From: Actinomadura terrae
GTDB lineage: Bacteria > Actinomycetota > Actinomycetes > Streptosporangiales > Streptosporangiaceae
NCBI RefSeq assembly: GCF_022751215.1
Contig: NZ_JAICDG010000001.1
Span: 1-64,000 of the forward strand
Length of the DNA: 64,000 nt
Direction of reading: 5' to 3'
This document shows, in pieces, positions 58,547 through 64,000 of the stretch (positions within the stretch are counted from its first letter, which is position 1; every line of letters begins with the position of its first letter). The position numbers and the translations under genes were made by a program. The notes under the pieces are model-generated. The model was given only the letters and a program-made list of their open reading frames with translations, did not search any database and was not told where the DNA came from.

Positions 58547-58582
58547 GATCTCCCCGTAACTGATCATCACTGGGGGGAGATC
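58547..58582 (+). promoter_or_regulatory. Hairpin containing the ribosome binding site of the histone-like gene
   Basis: GATCTCCCC (58547-58555) pairs perfectly with GGGGAGATC (58574-58582). The 3' arm contains the Shine-Dalgarno GGGGGGAG, ending 1 nt before the GTG. An 18-nt loop holds TGATCA. A perfect -35 TTGACA lies at 58503-58508. Translational control is inferred. Confidence 0.6.
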
Positions 58583-58583
58583 A

Positions 58584-59546
58584 GTGCCTACCAAGACCGC
58601 ATCGCGCACGACGTCGAGCCGAGGTACGGCTAGTCGTGCGAAGAGCACATCAGCGAACAAGTCCACGGCCGCCAAGAAACCGGCCGCCAAGCGGACGACG
58701 GCCGCCAGGTCGTCGGCCTCGCGGACCACCGCGAGCCGCTCGACGGCGCGCAAGCCCGCCGCCAAGCGGACGAGCGCCGCGTCGAGCCGCACGTCCTCGA
58801 CGGCGGCGACACGGGTCACCAAGGCCGCGAGCCAGGCCAAGGCCGCCGCGACGCAGATGAAGTCGGTGGCGACCAAGGCGTCCACGTCGGCCAAGGCCAT
58901 GACCGCCATGACCAAGGCGATGACGACCGCGACCAAGGCGATGACCGACGCCGCCAAGGCGATGGACTCGGCGGCCAAGGTCATCACGACCACGGCCAAG
59001 TCGACCACGCGGGCGGGCGGCACGAGGTCCACGAGGTCCACGAGGTCCGCGACCTCGAAGTCGACGGGCGGCAGAAGCTCGACGGCGAAGTCGGGGACCT
59101 CGCGCGGCTCGTCCAGGACGTCGGCCGCGAGCCGGTCCCGCTCGACGGCGACCAGCCGGGTCGGCACGTCGAGGTCGACGGCCGCGCGCAAGCCGGCCGC
59201 GTCGCGGGCGAAGACGTCCACGGCGCGCAAGACGACCGCGGCGGCCAAGCCGAAGTCGTCCGGCACCAAGGCGACGTCGCGCGCGACCACGAGCCGGTCG
59301 CGGACGGCGGCGGCCCGCTCGGGCACGTCCCGGGCGAGCACCGCGTCCGCGCGGACGAGCGCCGCCAAGCCGAGGGCCACGGCGCGCCGGACACCGGCCC
59401 GCCGCACGGCGTCGTCCGCGACGGCCGCGTCCGCGACGGCCCCGGCCTCCGAACCGAAGCCGAGCCCGGGGTCGCTCCAGCACTCGACGAGCAGCGACGG
59501 CGGGTTCCTGTCCGGCCTGACCAGCGCCGCCGACCGGAGCCGCTGA
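58584..59546 (+). CDS. Histone H1-like basic repetitive protein
   Basis: 320 residues, very rich in Ala, Ser, Thr, Arg and Lys. Residues 1-75 have AAKKPAAKRTTAA-like and ARKPAAKRTSAA-like motifs resembling eukaryotic H1 tails and the HctB family. Residues about 95-140 form heptads: AKAMTAM, TKAMTTA, TKAMTDA, AKAMDSA, AKVITTT. Residues 141-290 are Arg-Ser-Thr-rich. The final 30 are acidic/neutral (HSTSSDGGFLSGLTSAADRSR end). GTG start. It likely binds DNA as a nucleoid protein (inference from composition). A hairpin follows at 59550. Confidence 0.85.
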   Translation: MPTKTASRTTSSRGTASRAKSTSANKSTAAKKPAAKRTTAARSSASRTTASRSTARKPAAKRTSAASSRTSSTAATRVTKAASQAKAAATQMKSVATKASTSAKAMTAMTKAMTTATKAMTDAAKAMDSAAKVITTTAKSTTRAGGTRSTRSTRSATSKSTGGRSSTAKSGTSRGSSRTSAASRSRSTATSRVGTSRSTAARKPAASRAKTSTARKTTAAAKPKSSGTKATSRATTSRSRTAAARSGTSRASTASARTSAAKPRATARRTPARRTASSATAASATAPASEPKPSPGSLQHSTSSDGGFLSGLTSAADRSR

Positions 59547-59549
59547 GCG

Positions 59550-59596
59550 GAGCCCCCGCCCCGGCCCCCGCACCGGGGGATCGCGGGACGGGGCTC
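59550..59596 (+). terminator. Terminator-like hairpin after the histone-like gene
   Basis: GAGCCCC (59550-59556) pairs with GGGGCTC (59590-59596), enclosing an inner CCCC/GGGG hairpin (about 59565-59579). It starts 3 bp after the stop. No U-tract. Confidence 0.5.
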
Positions 59597-59648
59597 TGCC
59601 GGAGTCCGGCCACGCATGAGGAGTCCGGCTACGCACAGGGGGAGCCCG

Positions 59649-59900
59649 ATGGACGAGAAGGAGATCCTGGAGCGCATCACCGAGTACGTCGGCGAGGAGC
59701 AGCGGCTCCGCGACCGCTACCAGCACGACGAGCTGGGGCGCGAGGAGGAGCACGCGCGGCTGGAGCGGCTGGAGGTCGCCCTCGACCAGTGCTGGGACCT
59801 GCTGCGCCGCCGCCGCGCGCGGCTGGAGGCGGGGCTGGACCCGAGCATCGAGGACGCCGGTCCCCGGCCGCCCGACGAGGTCGAAGGCTATCTACAGTGA
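59649..59900 (+). CDS. DUF2630 family protein
   Basis: 83 residues. Conserved N-terminal MDEKEILERITEYVGEEQRL and the helical ERLEVALDQCWDLLRRRRAR, ending PRPPDEVEGYL. A two-helix coiled-coil-like protein of unknown function, common in actinobacteria. I chose the ATG at 59649 with GGGGGAG upstream; an upstream ATG at 59616 has none. The next gene begins 13 bp after its stop. Confidence 0.85.
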   Translation: MDEKEILERITEYVGEEQRLRDRYQHDELGREEEHARLERLEVALDQCWDLLRRRRARLEAGLDPSIEDAGPRPPDEVEGYLQ

Positions 59901-59913
59901 CGGGCCGGCTCCC

Positions 59914-60813
59914 GTGACCGCTGGACGGCGGTTGCGCTTCGGCCTGTCCCTCACGCCCGACGCGTCCCGCCCGCTGCTGCGGATCGCGCAGGACGCGGAC
60001 CGGTACGGGCTCGACCTCCTCGGGATCGGCGACCAGCCGTACCGGCGCGGCACCGCCGACGCGCCCGCGCTGATGGCGGCCGTACTGGCGACCACGTCAC
60101 GGATCCGGGTGCTCCCGGCGGTGGCGTGCCTGCCGCTGCGCCCGCCCGCCGCGCTCGCCAAGGCCGTCGCCACGATGGACCGCACCAGCGGCGGCCGCGT
60201 CCTGCTCGGCCTCGGCGCCGGACGGCACTGGGACGGCATCGAGGCCTACGGCGGCGCGCGGCTGCCCGCGGCCGCCGCCCGGCGCGCGCTGGAGGAGGCC
60301 GTCCAGGTCATCCGGCTGCACTGGAGCGACCAGCGGGGCCTCCGGTTCCAGGGCGAGCACTACCGGTTCGCCGCCGGGCAGTCCGGGCCCGCGCCGGAGA
60401 ACCCGATCCCGATCTGGCTCGGCGTCACCGGGCCGCACGGCATCGCGCTCGCCGGACGCGTCGCCGACGGCTGGATCGCGCCGTCCTCGCTCGTCCCGCC
60501 CAAACGGCTCGCGGACGGGCGGCGCCGCCTCGACGACGCCGCTGCCGCCGCGGGCCGCGACCCCGCCGAGATCCGGCGCGTCTACGTCCTGGAGGGGACG
60601 ATCGCGGTCCGCGAGTCCCGGGGCTTCCTGCACGGCCCGGCCCGCCAGTGGGTGTACGAGCTGACCGAGCTCGCCGTCGGGCACGGCGTGGACGCGTTCC
60701 TGTTCGGCGGCGACCCCGACCAGCTCGCGCCGTTCGCGCTGGAGATCGTCCCGGCCGTCCGGGAGAAGGTCGCGCGGGAGCGGACGGCGACGGCCGCCCC
60801 CGCACACCGCTGA
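59914..60813 (+). CDS. LLM-class F420-dependent oxidoreductase
   Basis: 299 residues, luciferase-like TIM barrel. Signatures: LRFGLSLTPDASRPLLRIAQ, LLGIGDQPYRRG, RIRVLPAVACLPLRPPAAL, MDRTSGGRVLLGLGAGRHWD, PIPIWLGVTGPHGIALAG. F420 use is inferred from the family and host group; the actual substrate is unknown. GTG at 59914. Confidence 0.88.
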   Translation: MTAGRRLRFGLSLTPDASRPLLRIAQDADRYGLDLLGIGDQPYRRGTADAPALMAAVLATTSRIRVLPAVACLPLRPPAALAKAVATMDRTSGGRVLLGLGAGRHWDGIEAYGGARLPAAAARRALEEAVQVIRLHWSDQRGLRFQGEHYRFAAGQSGPAPENPIPIWLGVTGPHGIALAGRVADGWIAPSSLVPPKRLADGRRRLDDAAAAAGRDPAEIRRVYVLEGTIAVRESRGFLHGPARQWVYELTELAVGHGVDAFLFGGDPDQLAPFALEIVPAVREKVARERTATAAPAHR

Positions 60814-60836
60814 CCCGCGCGCGGCCCGCGACGGCG

Positions 60837-62582
60837 CTACATGCGCTCCGGGGTCGGGACGCCGAGCAGGTCGAGCCCGGCGACCATCGTGCGCAGCGTC
60901 GCCGCGCACAGCGCCAGCCGGGACGCCCTGGTCTGCTCGTCGGGCGCCTTCAGCACCGGGCAGTTCTCGAAGAACCCGGTGTAGGCCTGGGCCAGCTCGA
61001 ACAGGTAGCCCGCGAGCCGGTGCGGCTCGCAGGTCTCGCCCGCCTGCGCGACGACCGCCGCGAAGTCCAGCAGCTTCAGCGCCAGCGCCCGCTCGGCCTC
61101 GTGCCCGATCACGATCGGGCCCGTCGCCGACTCGGGGTCGACGCCGCCCTTCCGGAAGATCGACCGGATCCGCACCGTCGCGTACTGGAGGTAGGGCCCG
61201 GTCTTGCCGTGGAAGGAGATCATCCGGTCGAAGTCGAAGACGTACTCGCTGTCGAGCGCCACCGACAGGTCGGCGTACTTGACCGCGCCGACCCCGACCG
61301 CCTCGACGATCGCGGCGCGGGTCGCCGCGTCGAACGACTCGTCGTGCGGGATCTCGTCGAAGGCCGCGCCCGCCCGCTCGACGGCCTCGTCGACCAGCTC
61401 CGACAGCTTGACGGTGCCGCCCGCCCGGGTCCGCAGGATCTTGCCGTCGGTGCCGAGGACGTTGCCGATCTGCGCGTGCACGGCCGCGACGTCGTCGCCG
61501 AGCCAGCCCGCCATGCGCGCGACCGCGAACACCATCTGGAAGTGCAGCGACTGCGGCGCGCCGACGACGTAGACCATCCGGTCGACGTGCTCGGTGTCGA
61601 CCCGGTACCGGATGGTCGCGAGGTCGGTCGTGGAGTAGTTGTAGCCGCCGTCGCGCTTGCGGATGATCACCGGGAGCGGCTCGCCCTCCCGGCCGGTGAA
61701 CCCGGGTGGGAACGCGCACAGCGCACCGTCGCTGACGACCGCGATGCCCTTGTCCTCAAGCTCGGCGACCGTCGGGGCGAGCAGGTCGTTGTAGAAGCTC
61801 TCGCCCTTGATGTCGTCGTCGGTGAGCGTGACGCCGAGCCGTCCGTAGACCTGGTTGAAGTACCGCTTGGAGACCTCCACGAGGATCCGCCACAGCCGCA
61901 GCGTCTCGGGGTCGCCCGCCTGGAGCGCGACGACCCGCGCCCGCGACCGGTCGGCGAACGCGGGGTCCGCCTCGAACTTGCCCCGCGCCGCCTGGTAGAA
62001 CGCGGTCAGGTCGCTGACGGAGGAGTCGTCCCGCGCGGCGGCGTCCTCGCCGAGGTCGAGCAGGTGCTCGATCAGCATGCCGAACGGGGTGCCCCAGTCG
62101 CCGACGTGGTTGTCGCGGACCACCTCGTGCCCGAGGAAGGCGAGGATCCGGGCGATCGCGTCGCCGACGATCGTGGTCCGCAGGTGCCCGACGTGCATCT
62201 CCTTGGCCACGTTGGGCGAGGAGTACTCCACGACGATCTTCTGCGGCTTGTCCGCGGGGGGGACGCCGAGCCGCTCGTCCTCCAGCGCCCGCTGCGTCCG
62301 CGCGGCGATCCAGCCGTCGCTGAGCGTCAGGTTGATGAACCCGGGGCCGCTGACCTGGACCTCGGAGATCACGTCCGCGGTGTCGAGGTTCGCGACGATC
62401 TCCTCGGCGACCTCTCGCGGCGCGCGGCCCAGCTTCTTGGCCAGCGGCAGCGCCACGTTGGCCTGAAGGTCGGCGAACTGCGACGGCCGGATGACCGGGT
62501 CGGCGTCCGCGTACGACGGTCCGAAGGCGGCGCTGAGCGCGGCCTGGACCCGGGCGGCGAGTACGAGTTGCGGAACGGACAT
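60837..62582 (-). CDS. argS: Arginyl-tRNA synthetase
   Basis: 581 residues. Charges tRNA-Arg. HIGH-type motif in VAKEMHVGHLRTT (about 125-135). The Arg-specific N-terminal domain contains PSQFADLQANVALPLAKKLG. NVLGTDGKILRTRAGGTVKL is the KMSKS-like region. The C-terminal anticodon-binding domain ends LLGVPTPERM, as in many ArgS. ATG start with a weak GGGG. Length normal. Confidence 0.97.
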   Translation of the reverse strand: MSVPQLVLAARVQAALSAAFGPSYADADPVIRPSQFADLQANVALPLAKKLGRAPREVAEEIVANLDTADVISEVQVSGPGFINLTLSDGWIAARTQRALEDERLGVPPADKPQKIVVEYSSPNVAKEMHVGHLRTTIVGDAIARILAFLGHEVVRDNHVGDWGTPFGMLIEHLLDLGEDAAARDDSSVSDLTAFYQAARGKFEADPAFADRSRARVVALQAGDPETLRLWRILVEVSKRYFNQVYGRLGVTLTDDDIKGESFYNDLLAPTVAELEDKGIAVVSDGALCAFPPGFTGREGEPLPVIIRKRDGGYNYSTTDLATIRYRVDTEHVDRMVYVVGAPQSLHFQMVFAVARMAGWLGDDVAAVHAQIGNVLGTDGKILRTRAGGTVKLSELVDEAVERAGAAFDEIPHDESFDAATRAAIVEAVGVGAVKYADLSVALDSEYVFDFDRMISFHGKTGPYLQYATVRIRSIFRKGGVDPESATGPIVIGHEAERALALKLLDFAAVVAQAGETCEPHRLAGYLFELAQAYTGFFENCPVLKAPDEQTRASRLALCAATLRTMVAGLDLLGVPTPERM

Positions 62583-62628
62583 GCCCCAAGGTTATCGGCG
62601 CGACCCCGGCAGCCTGGAACGCATTTCG

Positions 62629-63840
62629 TCATTCACCCGAACGCCGCTGCTCGGACGCGGCCTCCCCGTCCGCGGCGCCGGGGGAGGGCTCCTCGGCGGC
62701 GCCCCCGTCCTGCGACGGCTCGGCCGGGGGGACGGTGGGGTTCTCGCCGGTGTCGCGCTCGCCGTGCGTCCAGCGCCCGAAGCGGGACGTGCGGGTCGCG
62801 GCGACCTGCTCGCGGATGCGCTCGACGATGTGCCCGGCCGCGAGCCGGTGCGCCAGCTCGCACGCCGAGGTGATCGCGCGGGCGCGCGACCCGCCGTGCG
62901 CGATCACCACGGTCCCGTTCAGGCCGAGCAGGACGCCGCCGCCGTAGCTGTCGGGGTCGAGCCGGTCGCGCAGTTCCTGGAGCCTGCGCCGCTGGAGCAG
63001 CGCGCCCATCCGCGCGGCCGGGGACGCGGTCATCGCGGCGCGGATCTCGGTGAACGCCGTCCGGATCGTGCCCTCCATCGTCTTCAGCGCGACGTTGCCG
63101 GTGAAGCCGTCGGTCACGATCACCTCGACCTCGCCGGCCAGCAGGTCGTGCCCCTCCACGTTCCCGGCGAACTCGACGCCGTGGTGGCCGCCCGCGAGCA
63201 GCTCGTGCGCCCGCCGGGTGACCTTGTCGCCCTTGCCGGGCTCGACGCCGATCGTCAGCAGCCCGACCCGGGGCCGCTCCACCTCCAGCAGGATCCGCGC
63301 GTAGGCGGTGCCGAGTGCCGCGAACTGCACGAGGCCCTCGGGCTTGACGTCCACGGTGGCGCCCGCGTCCAGCAGGATCGTCGGGCGCGGACGGGTCGGC
63401 AGCGTCACCGCGATCGCGGGCCGCAGCACGCCCTGCTGGCCCTTCAGCCGCAGCCGCGCGGTCGCCACGACCCCGGCGGTGCTGCCCGCCGACACCAGCG
63501 CCGACGCCCGGCCCTGCTTGATCAGGTGGCAGGCGATCGCGACCGACGAGCGGGGCTTGCGGCGGCTGGCGAGCGCGCCCTCGCCCATGTCGAGCGCCTC
63601 GTCGGCGTGCACGATCGGGATCTGCCCGGTGAAGCCGTGCCGCTCCAGCTCGCGGCGGATGCCCGGTGCCTGCCCCACCAGCACCAGCCGGACGCCGTGC
63701 GCGCGGACGGCCTCGACCGCCCCCGCGATGATCTCGCCGGGGGCGTGGTCGCCGCCCATCGTGTCGACCGCGACGGGCAGCGGCCTGACCGCCTCCCGGC
63801 GGGCCGCCTGCGGGCGCGACGGCCCGCCCTTGCCGGTCAT
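62629..63840 (-). CDS. plsX: Phosphate acyltransferase PlsX
   Basis: 403 residues. It makes acyl-phosphate from acyl-ACP and phosphate for phospholipid synthesis. VAVDTMGGDHAPGEIIAGAV is the N-terminal signature; SAGSTAGVVATARLRLKG and VTDGFTGNVALKTMEG are conserved. The C-terminal 60 residues are a charged Glu/Pro/Ala-rich tail absent from most PlsX proteins. ATG at 63840 with GGAG 6 nt upstream. Neighbour is argS, 46 bp away; rpmF or fabH is not adjacent on this side. Confidence 0.93.
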   Translation of the reverse strand: MTGKGGPSRPQAARREAVRPLPVAVDTMGGDHAPGEIIAGAVEAVRAHGVRLVLVGQAPGIRRELERHGFTGQIPIVHADEALDMGEGALASRRKPRSSVAIACHLIKQGRASALVSAGSTAGVVATARLRLKGQQGVLRPAIAVTLPTRPRPTILLDAGATVDVKPEGLVQFAALGTAYARILLEVERPRVGLLTIGVEPGKGDKVTRRAHELLAGGHHGVEFAGNVEGHDLLAGEVEVIVTDGFTGNVALKTMEGTIRTAFTEIRAAMTASPAARMGALLQRRRLQELRDRLDPDSYGGGVLLGLNGTVVIAHGGSRARAITSACELAHRLAAGHIVERIREQVAATRTSRFGRWTHGERDTGENPTVPPAEPSQDGGAAEEPSPGAADGEAASEQRRSGE

Positions 63841-64000
63841 GGCCGCTCCAGGAGGGTGAAAGGACGTGATGTGCCGCAAGAACGCAGCTCATCGAATCGT
63901 AGGACGTCCCGGCACCCGGCCTGCCAACAACCGCGGTGTCCGCGGCCCGGCGGTGGTGAACGGCGCTGGTGGCCGACGCCGCCGACCGACGCTGGTGGCC
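63841..64000. other. Window end, no gene called
   Basis: Last 160 bp upstream of plsX. CGCTGGTGGCC occurs twice (about 63963-63973 and 63990-64000), possibly the start of a repeat or of a gene outside the window. Nothing further can be supported. Confidence 0.3.

Overview
The window is chromosomal DNA from a high-GC actinomycete. The evidence is strong G/C bias at third codon positions, many GTG starts, a DtxR/IdeR-type iron regulator, an F420-type luciferase-like oxidoreductase, a UdgX-type uracil-DNA glycosylase, the actinobacterial type of phosphoserine aminotransferase, and families largely confined to Actinobacteria (DUF3027, DUF2530, DUF2630). The Streptosporangiales, for example an Actinomadura relative, fit well, but that placement is inference. 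No phage, insertion sequence, CRISPR array or tRNA gene was recognised. Most of the window is ordinary chromosome, and the interest lies in odd proteins and small structured DNA elements.

Layout. 1-552: the 3' end of 23S rRNA, a processing spacer, 5S rRNA and a terminator. 578-28176: a block whose order (XPB helicase and its WYL-ended partner, cold-shock protein, MFS, DUF3027, DUF2530, serC, citrate synthase, pdxH) resembles a conserved actinobacterial neighbourhood. Placed within it are a sacsin/HSP90-like ATPase, a TetR/MarR/efflux cassette, an RNA ligase-like phosphodiesterase, a secreted beta-propeller plus a modular membrane protein, and a large membrane-anchored receptor-like protein. 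28173-41015: an MFS exporter, UdgX divergent from IdeR, a PAS-GAF-SpoIIE phosphatase with a built-in kinase-like ATPase, an alcohol dehydrogenase, two methyltransferases, an MFS transporter with a C-terminal winged helix, and a thiolase. 41122-52850: a lysine-free lipoate-ligase-like protein, a VLCAD-like acyl-CoA dehydrogenase with a repetitive N-terminus, an IclR regulator, a 998-residue LuxR-family ATPase regulator, a TetR/efflux pair with two clear operators, and a membrane hydrolase divergent from an ArsR-like regulator. 52823-55229: a GntR(YtrA)-ABC transporter operon with a near-consensus promoter. 55246-60813: deoC, an aldehyde dehydrogenase, a truncated aldehyde dehydrogenase-like protein, a histone-H1-like protein whose ribosome binding site lies in a hairpin, DUF2630 and a luciferase-like oxidoreductase. 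60837-63840: argS and plsX.

Working together. Three regulator/target cassettes carry visible operators: MarR-MFS near 16.3 kb, TetR-MFS near 49.96 kb, and ArsR-like/hydrolase near 52.2 kb. A dispersed repeat of about 147 bp occurs twice in opposite orientation (14651-14796 and 45332-45478). It keeps its hairpins through compensatory base changes and is the most unusual DNA-level feature. Neighbouring genes often end tail to tail with zero to 28 bp of overlap.
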